A stretch of DNA of 15,397 nucleotides from QHWK01 sp035315685 (GTDB lineage: Bacteria; Acidobacteriota; Vicinamibacteria; Vicinamibacterales; CAVVIG01): contig DATFXR010000085.1 in assembly GCA_035315685.1 (NCBI GenBank), forward strand, positions 1 through 15,397. The letters run 5' to 3'. Shown one piece after another: positions 1 through 6,417 of the stretch (position 1 is its first letter; every line of letters starts with the position of its first letter). The position numbers and the translations under genes were made by a program. Below the pieces are notes generated by a model that saw only the letters and a list, made by a program, of their open reading frames with translations, did not search any database and had not been told where the DNA came from.

Positions 1-2128
1 CGGCGCGCGGATCGACCGGCACCTCGATGTCAGCCAGGTTCATCGGCTTCTCGAATTTCTGGTTCTCCTTCACGTCGACCATCGCGAACTTCTTCTTGCT
101 GGCGACGAGCATCTTCTTGCCGTCGAACGCGACCTCGAAGCCGTCGGCGTCGTCGAGAATCGTCTTCTCCTCGCGCTCGTCGAGATCGAAATAGACGATC
201 GGGCTCTTCTCCTCGTGCACGCCGGCGCGTGGCGTCCGCCGGTACAACAGCCTGCCCTTCACCGCCTGCAGGTCCGCGTAGCTCCCCGCCTTCGGCGGCA
301 GCACGACGGAGCGCGCCTCGAACCGGTCGAGATCGATGTCGACGTTGGCCGGCGTCGCCGGCTTGTCTTCCGCCTTGCTCTCCCTGCTCTTGCCGCCTTT
401 CTCGGCGCCCTCTGCCTGCCCCTTTGCGTCCTCTGCCTTGCCCTTGGCGTCCTTGTCACGCGGCGGATCGAAGTCGGTCGCCGCCGTCTCTGAATCGTTG
501 CGCGCCGCCAGCGGCGACGGCACGTCTTTCCGGAGCGGGACGGCGACGATCTGTGTCGGGTTCGCGTAGGTCCAGCTGTTGTCGAACGTACCGTAGACCG
601 GATCGAACGCACGGTCCGACGCGTAGAACAGATACTTGCCTTCGGGATCGAAGACCGGCTGCCGATCGCTCACGTAGCCGCTCGTTGCCTGATGGAGCTT
701 GCCGTCCTTCGTGTCGAACAAAAAGATCGCGTAGTTGCTCGTCGCCGCGGGGCGCGCGAAGGTGAGCCAGCGCGAATCGGGCGACCAGCGGCAGCGGAAA
801 TTCTCGAGGTCGTCGTGCGCGAGCCAGTCGGGGCTCTTGTCGACGTCGCTCACCTTCTCGCGCGCGGCGTCGTAGACGCGAATGCGCATCGCCTGATCGA
901 TGAAGGCGATCTTCTTGCTGTCGGGCGCCCACTGCGGCGGGTAACGGAATCCCGGCCCGAGGGCGGTCACCTTCCGCTCGGTGCCCGAGCCATCGGCGGA
1001 GCGGAGCGTCAACTCGTACTCGCCGCTGCGATCGCTCCAGTAGGCAATCGTCTTGCCGTCCGGCGACCAGCGTGGATATCGATCGGCGACGCCAGAAGTC
1101 CGCGTGACGTTGATCACGGCGCCGCGTTCGGCCGGCACAGTGACGATGTCGCCACGCGCTTCGAACGCAGCGCGCCTGGCGTTCGGCGAGACCGAGGGCG
1201 AGTTCGCAAGGTCCTCGGCCTTCGCGGCGTGCGCCCTCAACGTCATCTGATCGGTGACGACGCGAATCGGCACCTCGGTTACTTTGTCGCCGGGCAGCGC
1301 GAGGAGGTAAATGCGGCCGCCCTTCTGGAACACGATCGCGTCCGGCCCGAGCGCTGGGAAGGTGATGTCGAAGTCGTTGTACTGCGTGACCTGGCGGACG
1401 GCGCCGCTGCCGAGGTCCTCGGCCCAGATGTTGTTGCGCTGCTCGGCGCCGCGATCGGAGATGAAGTAGATCGTGTTGCGATACCACATCGGTTGTGCGT
1501 CGTTGGCGGGATTGTTGGTGATGTTCTTCGCCGCGAACGACTTGAGGTCGAACAGCCAGAGGTCGGGCGCCCAGCCGCCGCGATAGCGTTTCCAGTTGCG
1601 GAAGTCCTGCGCCATCGGCATGTAGACGAAACGCGCGCCGTCGGGCGAGAAGCTGCCGAACTCGCCGTACGGCACTGGCAGCTTCTCCGGCATGCCGCCG
1701 TTGGCATCGACGAGATAGAACTGGTTGTAGCGCTGCCGCCCGCTCTCGCGGCTGGAAGCGAACAGGATCCGCCTGCCGTCAGGGTGCCAGCCGATCACAC
1801 GATCCGGCATCGGGTGGTGCGTCAGCCGCAGCGGCGTCCCGCCGGCCGTCGGGACGACGTACACGTCGGTGTTGCCGTCGTAATCCGCGCTGTAGGCGAG
1901 CTTCGAGCCGTCAGGCGAAAAGCGCGGAAACGATTCCTCGCCGGGTGGCGAGCTCAACCGCACGGCGGTGCCGCCGGCCTTCGGCACGAGCCAGATGTCG
2001 CCGGCGTAGACGAACGCGATCTTGTCGGTGGAGACGGCCGGCTGCCGGAACATGCGGGCGTCGATCTGCGCGGACGCCGGGACGGCCGCCACGGTCAGCG
2101 CACAGCACACGATCAAGTTACGGAGCAT
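1..2128 (-). CDS. Tricorn-like protease (S41-type), N-terminal part, runs off the left edge
   Basis: The minus-strand frame stays open from ATG at 2128 to base 1: 709 codons and no stop. The product begins with a Sec-type signal peptide (about residues 1-20, MLRNLIVCCALTVAAVPASA, then Gln), so it is probably periplasmic or exported. What follows reads as beta-propeller sequence with repeated PD40/WD40-like blocks: FPRFSPDGSKLAYS near residue 67, YPRWSPDGKTIAYWSD near 348, YPPQWAPDSKKIAF near 385. The opening (DKIAFVYAGDIWLVPKAGG) and the later VDIDLDRFEARSVVLP stretch are typical of tricorn peptidases. Archaeal tricorn is about 1070 aa, with two propellers followed by a helical domain, PDZ domain and serine-protease domain, so the catalytic residues should lie beyond the window. 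A Lys/Glu/Gly-rich linker (about residues 553-588) interrupts the propeller region. GAGGA (2135-2139) six nt before the ATG supports the start. A TolB-like propeller fused to another hydrolase is the main alternative. Confidence 0.85.
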   Translation of the reverse strand, partial: MLRNLIVCCALTVAAVPASAQIDARMFRQPAVSTDKIAFVYAGDIWLVPKAGGTAVRLSSPPGEESFPRFSPDGSKLAYSADYDGNTDVYVVPTAGGTPLRLTHHPMPDRVIGWHPDGRRILFASSRESGRQRYNQFYLVDANGGMPEKLPVPYGEFGSFSPDGARFVYMPMAQDFRNWKRYRGGWAPDLWLFDLKSFAAKNITNNPANDAQPMWYRNTIYFISDRGAEQRNNIWAEDLGSGAVRQVTQYNDFDITFPALGPDAIVFQKGGRIYLLALPGDKVTEVPIRVVTDQMTLRAHAAKAEDLANSPSVSPNARRAAFEARGDIVTVPAERGAVINVTRTSGVADRYPRWSPDGKTIAYWSDRSGEYELTLRSADGSGTERKVTALGPGFRYPPQWAPDSKKIAFIDQAMRIRVYDAAREKVSDVDKSPDWLAHDDLENFRCRWSPDSRWLTFARPAATSNYAIFLFDTKDGKLHQATSGYVSDRQPVFDPEGKYLFYASDRAFDPVYGTFDNSWTYANPTQIVAVPLRKDVPSPLAARNDSETAATDFDPPRDKDAKGKAEDAKGQAEGAEKGGKSRESKAEDKPATPANVDIDLDRFEARSVVLPPKAGSYADLQAVKGRLLYRRTPRAGVHEEKSPIVYFDLDEREEKTILDDADGFEVAFDGKKMLVASKKKFAMVDVKENQKFEKPMNLADIEVPVDPRA
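426..458. repeat. AAGG-rich repeat copy inside the tricorn-like gene
   Basis: On the plus strand this 33-nt stretch matches the minus-strand reading of 2748-2778 with 29 of 31 aligned bases identical and one 2-nt gap. Here it lies in coding sequence and encodes the charged linker DKDAKGKAEDA. The surrounding bases (about 360-460) are a looser series of CTT/CTC-G-C units of about 9-12 nt. The alignment was done by eye. Confidence 0.7.
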
Positions 2129-2178
2129 CGCGAATCCTCGTTGAACCGTTGTCGGCAAGGCGACGGCATTCTTGTGCA

Positions 2179-2202
2179 GTAGTGTCCAGCTCGAACCGGA
2201 CC
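2179..2202 (+). repeat. REP-like 24-mer, copy 1 (degenerate hairpin)
   Basis: It begins GTAGTGTCC and ends CCGGACC, and is identical at 19 of 24 positions, ungapped, to the minus strand of 6247-6270. In this copy the palindrome is decayed: GTCC and GGAC can still pair around a 10-nt loop. It lies between padR and the tricorn-like gene, where no coding frame is convincing. Confidence 0.5.
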
Positions 2203-2252
2203 GTGCTCAAGGACAGTGATGTGAATCGCGATCGTAGCACCGGACGCGGGAC

Positions 2253-2276
2253 GCCGCGACGCCGGCCGCGACGCCG
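2253..2276. repeat. 12-bp perfect tandem duplication
   Basis: GCCGCGACGCCG occurs twice head to tail with no spacer. It lies downstream of padR and about 125 bp upstream of the tricorn-like start codon. No function is evident; it may be simple replication slippage in GC-rich DNA. I find no confident promoter for the tricorn-like gene in 2129-2340. Confidence 0.75.
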
Positions 2277-2340
2277 AACCTGACAACTCCCGGAAGGCGC
2301 GATCGAGCCGACGCGATTGTCCGGATTCGAACAGGCCGGG

Positions 2341-2700
2341 CTAGGTGACGGGTTCCGTTCCCAGCACGCGCATGATCGCCGACGCGATGCGCCGCCATTC
2401 GCCCTGCTCGCGCGCGAGCTCCTTGCGCCCCTTCTTGGTCAGCGTGTAGAACCGCGCGCGGCGGTGGTTGTCCGACACGCCCCACGCGGCGTCGATGAAG
2501 CCGCGATCCTCGAGCCGCTGCAGCGCCGGATAGAGCGACCCGTGGTCGACGATCAGCACATGGTCGGACTGCTCCTGAATCGCCCGGGCGATGCCCTGGC
2601 CGTGCTGCCTGCCGAAGATCAGCGTGCGGAGGATGAGCAGATCGAGCGTTCCCTGGAGGTGGGCGGCGTATTCGCCGTCGGCGCGCTTTCGAATAGACAT
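2341..2700 (-). CDS. PadR-family transcriptional regulator (acidobacterial type)
   Basis: This 119-aa protein has the PadR winged-helix layout. A helical opening (HLQGTLDLLILRTL, about residues 14-27) is followed by the recognition-helix region GSLYPALQRLEDRGFI (54-69), a wing with RRARFYTLTKKGRKEL (81-96) and a C-terminal dimerisation helix. The length and the LQGTLDLLIL opening fit the short PadR proteins that neighbour ADOP permeases in Acidobacteria. PadR proteins usually repress a neighbouring transporter or enzyme gene and themselves. The gene is divergent from the ADOP gene, with 106 bp between the two starts. I chose ATG at 2700 over the in-frame ATG at 2790 because the longer form would put a good promoter (TTGACA/GATACT) and the inverted repeat inside the coding region, and the 30 extra residues do not look like PadR. 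No effector ligand can be inferred. Confidence 0.9.
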   Translation of the reverse strand: MSIRKRADGEYAAHLQGTLDLLILRTLIFGRQHGQGIARAIQEQSDHVLIVDHGSLYPALQRLEDRGFIDAAWGVSDNHRRARFYTLTKKGRKELAREQGEWRRIASAIMRVLGTEPVT

Positions 2701-2734
2701 TCTACCCAAGTATCGGCGACTTCTGTAGAATGTC
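2696..2734. promoter_or_regulatory. Putative PadR operator: perfect 10-bp inverted repeat
   Basis: GACATTCTAC (2696-2705) and its exact reverse complement GTAGAATGTC (2725-2734) are separated by 19 bp. The left arm overlaps the padR start codon. The right arm overlaps the padR -35 box (2731-2736) and a plus-strand TAGAAT (2726-2731) that could be the -10 of the ADOP gene. Binding by a dimer here could repress both divergent genes. The arrangement differs from the classical ATGT-N8-ACAT PadR site, so the binding protein is inferred from context only. Confidence 0.6.
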
Positions 2735-2736
2735 AA
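2709..2736 (-). promoter_or_regulatory. padR promoter (-35 TTGACA, -10 GATACT)
   Basis: On the minus strand a consensus -35 TTGACA (2731-2736) is followed after 16 bp by GATACT (2709-2714, four of six matches to TATAAT). Only 8 nt separate the -10 from the start codon at 2700, so transcription should begin at or next to the ATG. No Shine-Dalgarno sequence is present at usable spacing. Confidence 0.6.
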
Positions 2737-2747
2737 CCCGTCTGCGC

Positions 2748-2778
2748 TGACAAGGGCACCAAGGGCAACAGAGGACGC
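2748..2778. repeat. AAGG-rich repeat in the ADOP leader
   Basis: This stretch is nearly identical to 426-458 on the opposite strand. In the direction of the ADOP gene it reads as successive purine-rich units (AAGGGC, AAGGGC, GAGGAC), and the series continues outside the match as AAGGAC and GGAGG (2797-2801). The last unit is the likely ribosome-binding site of the ADOP gene, so the repeat series runs straight into the translation start region. Confidence 0.65.
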
Positions 2779-2806
2779 CAAGCAAGCCAAGGACGCGGAG
2801 GCCCTG

Positions 2807-5374
2807 ATGTGGAAACGCCGCCGGCCGCCCGACGATTTCTCGCGCGAAGTGCAGGCTCACCTCGAGCTGGAGGTCGATCGCCTGATCGCCGACGGCTTGC
2901 CGCCGGACGAGGCGCGGCTCGCCGCGCGCAAGGCGTTCGGCCGCGTTGCCGCCGTCGAAGAGCGCTACTACGAATCGGCCCGCACGCTCTGGCTCGATCA
3001 GCTGCGCCACGACGTCCGCGTCGCCGCGCGCAGCGTCGCGAAATATCCGATTGCCGCCGCCGTCGCCGTGGTCTCGCTCGCCTTCGGCATCGGCGCGATG
3101 ACGACCACGCTGATGGTCCGCGACGTCGTGTTCCGCAGGCCGCCCAGGCTCTATCAGCGGCCCGCCGATCTCTCGCTGGTGCTGGTGGCACGGCCGGACC
3201 GCCGCGGCGGAGTCTACCCGTACGAGCCGACCGTCCCGGGCACCGTCTACAACAGATGGCGCGACGGCGCCGTGCCCGGCGCTGCCATTGCGGCGGCGGC
3301 GTCCGGCAGGATCCGCGACGTGCGGATCGGCGATCGCACGGAGAGCGTCCGGGTGCGCAGCGCGTCGCCCGACCTCTTCGACGTGCTCGGCGTGGGCGCA
3401 GCCGTGGGACGGACCTTCTCCGATGCGCCGTCGCAGCCGGGCGCGCTCAAACCGGCGCTGCTCAGCAGTCGCGTCTGGCTGGGGCTCTTCCAGAACCGCC
3501 CCGACGCGATCGGCAGCACGATCTGGATCGACGGCACGCCGCACACCATCGTCGGCGTGATGCCGGACGAATTCTGGTTCGCCGAGACGAACGCGGCCAT
3601 CTGGGTGCCGTTCGATCGCGCGCGCCTCACCGACGACGACACGCTCCTCGTGGTTGCCCGCCGCCCGGGATCGATGAGCCACGCGTCTCTGGCGGCGGCG
3701 CTGCAGCCGGCGCTCGACGCGCACGCCGCGAGGCTGCCCGCCGACGAACGGCAGCGGCGCGTCGTCACGCACGGCGTCGAGGGGACGCCGCTCGGCGCGG
3801 CGGTGACGGCCCTGCTGCCGTATGTGCTCGCCGCCTCGGTGGTGCTGACGCTGATCATCGCCTGCGCCAACGTCGCAATCCTGATGATCGCGCAGTGGAC
3901 CGCGCGCGAGCACGAGATCGCGATTCGCGCGTCGCTCGGCGCCAGCCGCGGCCGGATCGTCCGCGCGCTGCTCACCGAGTCGGTGCTGCTCGCCGCGGCC
4001 GGCGGCGCGCTCGGCGTCGCGACCACCTTCGCGCTGCGCGGCATCATCGTCGCGCGCTCGCGCGTCAACGTGGCGTTCTTCGATCTCTCGATCGATCCGT
4101 CGCTGCTGGTGAAGTCGGCGGCGATCGCGCTGGCGGCCGGCATTGTCGCCGGCCTGCTGCCGGCGCTCTACGAGACGCGGCGACTGCACGGCAACCCGCT
4201 CAACCGGCTGGCGGCGTCGGATCGCGTCCGCCAGCGCTGGCGACACGCGCTCGTCGTCGTGGAGATCACGGTCACGATCGCGCTGCTCGTCGAGACCGGC
4301 GGGATGATCAACGGATACCAGCGGACGGTCGACGCCGACCTGGGATTCGACCGGCACCCGCTGCTGATCGCGCGGATCGAGAACACCGGCGGGATTCAGG
4401 TCGCCGGTCTGCTCGACGCGACGACGAGCGTGCCCGGTGTGGCGGCAGCGGCCGCCGCGACCGGCGTACCGTTCATGGGATCGGGCGCCACGCAGCGGGT
4501 GCGCGCGGACGGCGGCCGAGCGGCGGAGATCGCTGCAGACAGCGTCGCGACGACGCCGGGCCTCTTCTCGACGCTCGGGGTGCCACTCATCGTTGGTCGC
4601 GACTTCACCGCGGCCGATGCGGCGTCGGCACGGGTGGTCATCGTCAACGAATCGCTTGCCAGAGCGCTCTTTCCGCCGGGCAACGCCGTCGGCGGCCGGG
4701 TCCGCTTCACTGAGGGCGCGGGCGAGACGGCCGACATCGTCGGCGTCGCGGCCGACTACGCGATGTCGCAGTTCCAGCCGCGGCACGCCGCGCCGAAGCT
4801 GTTCGTGCCGATCGCGCTCGACGGCACGAGCGTGAAGCGCGTCCAGATCGTCGTCCGCGCGAGCGGCGATCCGGCGCCGCTGGTGCAGACGCTGCGGCGC
4901 AAGTTGCGGACGGCGGGGACCAGCGTCGGCGGCGCGTTCACCTACGACGAGATCACGCAGATTGCCGCCGCGGAGATGCTCGTCGGGACCGCGCCGCTGG
5001 CGCCGCTGATCGCGATCGGGATGCTGTTGACGACGGCGGGGATTTATGGCGTGCTGGCGTTCGCGATCGCGCGGCGTGCGCGCGAGCTGGCGGTCCGCGT
5101 CGCGATTGGCGCGACCGGCCGCGATCTCGTGCGCCTCGTGAGCGCGCACAGCCTGCGGCTGGTGCTGCTCGGCACGACGCTGGGCGTCGGCCTGACGTTC
5201 GCGCTCTCGCGCATCGTGCGCGCGAGCGGCGGCGCCGGGAGCGTCTACGATCCCGACTGGCCGTCGTTCGCGATCCCGGTCGGCATCGTCGTCGCGATCG
5301 GAGCCGCCGCGACCTGGATCCCGTCGCGACGGGCGATCAGAATCAATCCCGCTGTGGTGTTGCGGGATTCGTGA
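2807..5374 (+). CDS. ADOP-type duplicated FtsX/MacB-like permease
   Basis: This 855-aa membrane protein fits the acidobacterial duplicated orphan permease family. A cytosolic prefix comes first (about residues 9-60, FSREVQAHLELEVDRLIADG). It is followed by TM1 (80-103), a large MacB-like periplasmic domain (105-330), three membrane segments (334-362, 389-411, 435-455), TM5 (480-500), a second periplasmic domain (505-720) and three further segments (726-756, 780-803, 821-840). Each half carries the FtsX-family loop: EIAIRASLGASRGRIVR (370-386) and ELAVRVAIGATGRDLVR (760-776). Two FtsX halves in one chain, with no ATPase gene in the window, define the 'orphan' feature. The substrate is unknown; relatives act in efflux or envelope mechanotransmission. 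GGAGG at 2797-2801, five nt before the ATG, supports the start, and no in-frame ATG or GTG lies between it and the upstream stop at 2726. Regulation by the divergent PadR is inferred. Confidence 0.92.
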   Translation: MWKRRRPPDDFSREVQAHLELEVDRLIADGLPPDEARLAARKAFGRVAAVEERYYESARTLWLDQLRHDVRVAARSVAKYPIAAAVAVVSLAFGIGAMTTTLMVRDVVFRRPPRLYQRPADLSLVLVARPDRRGGVYPYEPTVPGTVYNRWRDGAVPGAAIAAAASGRIRDVRIGDRTESVRVRSASPDLFDVLGVGAAVGRTFSDAPSQPGALKPALLSSRVWLGLFQNRPDAIGSTIWIDGTPHTIVGVMPDEFWFAETNAAIWVPFDRARLTDDDTLLVVARRPGSMSHASLAAALQPALDAHAARLPADERQRRVVTHGVEGTPLGAAVTALLPYVLAASVVLTLIIACANVAILMIAQWTAREHEIAIRASLGASRGRIVRALLTESVLLAAAGGALGVATTFALRGIIVARSRVNVAFFDLSIDPSLLVKSAAIALAAGIVAGLLPALYETRRLHGNPLNRLAASDRVRQRWRHALVVVEITVTIALLVETGGMINGYQRTVDADLGFDRHPLLIARIENTGGIQVAGLLDATTSVPGVAAAAAATGVPFMGSGATQRVRADGGRAAEIAADSVATTPGLFSTLGVPLIVGRDFTAADAASARVVIVNESLARALFPPGNAVGGRVRFTEGAGETADIVGVAADYAMSQFQPRHAAPKLFVPIALDGTSVKRVQIVVRASGDPAPLVQTLRRKLRTAGTSVGGAFTYDEITQIAAAEMLVGTAPLAPLIAIGMLLTTAGIYGVLAFAIARRARELAVRVAIGATGRDLVRLVSAHSLRLVLLGTTLGVGLTFALSRIVRASGGAGSVYDPDWPSFAIPVGIVVAIGAAATWIPSRRAIRINPAVVLRDS

Positions 5375-5392
5375 ACCTGAGCACTCCGGCGT

Positions 5393-5460
5393 GCGGGACC
5401 GATCGCCCATAGGGCGGGTGGGGAAGCACTGATCGGTCCTGCCCTGCCAACCCTATGGGC
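5393..5460. repeat. Two interleaved inverted repeats between convergent genes
   Basis: Arm A (5393-5404) pairs with A' (5431-5442) over 12 bp with one G-T wobble. Arm B (GCCCATAGGG, 5405-5414) pairs perfectly with B' (CCCTATGGGC, 5451-5460) over 10 bp. The order is A-B-A'-B', so the stems are either mutually exclusive or form a pseudoknot-like fold. B directly abuts A; 16 nt separate B from A' and 8 nt separate A' from B'. B is itself quasi-palindromic (GCCC-ATA-GGGC). The element sits between the ADOP stop (5374) and the toxin-gene stop (5485) and could serve as a two-way terminator, but neither strand has a T-tract after the stems. Confidence 0.7.
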
Positions 5461-5484
5461 CTGTCAGTCCGACACTCTCAGCGA

Positions 5485-5928
5485 TCACACCGGCAGACCG
5501 AGTTCCTGCGCAGCCTGCTCCTGCGAAACATCCAACGTCACGAACCGATCGAGCCGCTCGCTGGCATGAAACCACAGCGCCGAACGCAAGTGCGCGAGGT
5601 CGAGCGAGCGCGGCGTGATGATGGCCGGGAGAAGACTGGACTGGCACAGGTCCAGGGTGAGATCGCGCAACACGAACGCAGCCGTGTCCCCCTCGACGCG
5701 CTCGATGCATGCCTTGTACGAGTCCGGCTTGAGCACGCCCTCCCGCGCGAGGCGGACCAGACTCCGCCTTGCTTCGAGGACGAGCAGCACACTCGACATC
5801 AGCTCGGCGCCGTCGGTCTCCTTGGACAGATCTTCCGAGCGGGACTCGCCGAGAAGGATGCAGAGGTAGGCGGATGTATCGAGATAGAGGCGCCGTCGCC
5901 GCGGAGCGGCGGCCGAGCGGACGGTCAC
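5485..5928 (-). CDS. vapC: PIN-domain toxin (VapC-like ribonuclease)
   Basis: This 147-aa protein fits the PIN ribonuclease fold. It has LYLDTSAYL with Asp17, an acidic residue in VLEARRSL (Glu52), Asp110 in RSLDLAHL and Asp133 in the closing FVTLDVSQEQAAQELGL motif. These four acidic positions are the usual metal-binding site of VapC-type toxins, which cleave RNA, often tRNA or rRNA. The N-terminus has about 12 extra residues before the first strand. The start is GTG at 5928, and its GTGA overlaps the TGA stop of the upstream antitoxin gene, indicating translational coupling so that antitoxin is made first. The specific RNA target cannot be inferred. Confidence 0.88.
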   Translation of the reverse strand: MTVRSAAAPRRRRLYLDTSAYLCILLGESRSEDLSKETDGAELMSSVLLVLEARRSLVRLAREGVLKPDSYKACIERVEGDTAAFVLRDLTLDLCQSSLLPAIITPRSLDLAHLRSALWFHASERLDRFVTLDVSQEQAAQELGLPV

Positions 5929-6167
5929 CGGTTGCTCCGGTCTTCGAGGAGCACCTCCAAATATCGTCCCTTCGATCCGCGCCTCAGGGCCGCTTTAAGG
6001 CGGCACCGGCCAACGTTGCGCCCGCGATGCAGCGATTGGTCGCGCGCCGGACCGAGCTGTGCCACCGGCGTGTTGTGGCGCGTAACGATGATCGTATCGC
6101 CCGATTCGGCGTCGGCGACCATCGCGGAAAGGTTGGCCTTCAAGGCCTGAATGGAGACCTCTTTCAT
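5925..6167 (-). CDS. Phd/YefM-family antitoxin
   Basis: This 80-aa protein has the Phd/YefM fold signature in its first 45 residues: MKEVSIQALKANLSAMVADA, then ESGDTIIVTRHNTPVAQLGP. Known members dimerise through this region, bind DNA and repress their own operon. The basic C-terminal half ending GRYLEVLLEDRSNR is the likely toxin-binding tail. It is the first gene of the module and overlaps the PIN toxin gene by 4 nt. A Phd-type antitoxin with a PIN toxin is a common VapBC variant. The ATG at 6167 lies 7 nt after a TACAAT -10 box. AAGGG (6170-6174) is only 2 nt from the ATG, too close for a normal ribosome-binding site, so leaderless initiation is plausible. Confidence 0.87.
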   Translation of the reverse strand: MKEVSIQALKANLSAMVADAESGDTIIVTRHNTPVAQLGPARDQSLHRGRNVGRCRLKAALRRGSKGRYLEVLLEDRSNR

Positions 6168-6174
6168 GACCCTT

Positions 6175-6202
6175 ATTGTAGCAATTGGGGTCTGAAATCA
6201 GG
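6175..6202 (-). promoter_or_regulatory. Antitoxin-toxin operon promoter with palindrome
   Basis: On the minus strand TACAAT (6175-6180) is a five-of-six -10 match located 7 nt before the antitoxin ATG. There is no good -35 box. Instead the -35 region contains the short palindrome CTGATTTCAG (6192-6201), a plausible site for antitoxin autoregulation. A second small palindrome, CAATTG, lies at 6182-6187. Confidence 0.5.
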
Positions 6203-6246
6203 TCCGCACCAGGCGTCTCAGTTTTCATCGTCACGATCAGATCACT

Positions 6247-6270
6247 GGTCCGGCTGAGGCCGGACACTAC
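6247..6270 (-). repeat. REP-like 24-mer, copy 2 (intact hairpin)
   Basis: GTCCGGC (6248-6254) and GCCGGAC (6259-6265) form a perfect 7-bp stem around a 4-nt loop, followed on the plus strand by ACTAC. The minus strand of this 24-mer matches 2179-2202 at 19 of 24 positions. It lies in the spacer between the antitoxin start and the Asp-box gene's stop and resembles dispersed extragenic palindromes. No associated transposase is in the window. Confidence 0.6.
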
Positions 6271-6293
6271 CGTCGTGCCCAGAGAAAAGATTT

Positions 6294-6320
6294 TGCGTGC
6301 TCTGCGCTCTCTGCGGTCCA
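6294..6320. repeat. Three 9-nt tandem units (TGCGNNCTC type)
   Basis: TGCGTGCTC, TGCGCTCTC and TGCGGTCCA follow one another without gaps. The unit resembles the CTTTGCGTC and CTCTGCC units near 420-440, suggesting the same broad class of simple repeat. No coding frame across it is convincing. Confidence 0.5.
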
Positions 6321-6386
6321 TGGCGGATCGTCGCGTGGCAGCTTCGTGGATCAACAGCGTGGCCGAGTGGCCCGGCTTACGAACCG

Positions 6387-6417
6387 ACCCACCTGACCTA
6401 CCTACCCGCCTACCCCC
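6387..6417. repeat. Short C-rich tetranucleotide-like repeat at the 3' end of the Asp-box gene
   Basis: The plus strand reads as degenerate ACC/CTAC units (ACCTACCTACCC and similar). It overlaps the stop codon and the last codons of the Asp-box gene at 6410-6417. It is probably simple sequence and does not resemble a terminator. A weak GGCC-GAGT-GGCC hairpin lies just beyond it (6361-6372). Confidence 0.4.

Noticed and set aside
692..2182. A 496-codon plus-strand frame opposite the tricorn-like gene, and a 343-codon minus-strand frame within it
   Set aside because: Both are compositional shadows. The minus-strand frame open from 2128 to 1 has a signal peptide and recognisable propeller repeats, and the others have neither.
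2701..2790. A longer PadR protein starting at the in-frame ATG at 2790
   Set aside because: The extension does not resemble PadR and would place the TTGACA/GATACT promoter and the inverted repeat inside the coding sequence.
2702..5410. A very long open frame (902 codons) antisense to the ADOP gene
   Set aside because: Its product is low-complexity Arg/Ala/Asp-rich sequence without domains. It arises because GC-rich codon usage suppresses stops on the opposite strand of a well-supported gene.
5393..5460. Standard intrinsic terminator
   Set aside because: Stems are strong but interleaved and no T-tract follows on either strand, so it is listed as a structured repeat with only possible terminator function.
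5995..6354. A 119-codon minus-strand frame overlapping the antitoxin gene
   Set aside because: It reads through the REP-like hairpin and antitoxin promoter in another frame and has no domain pattern.
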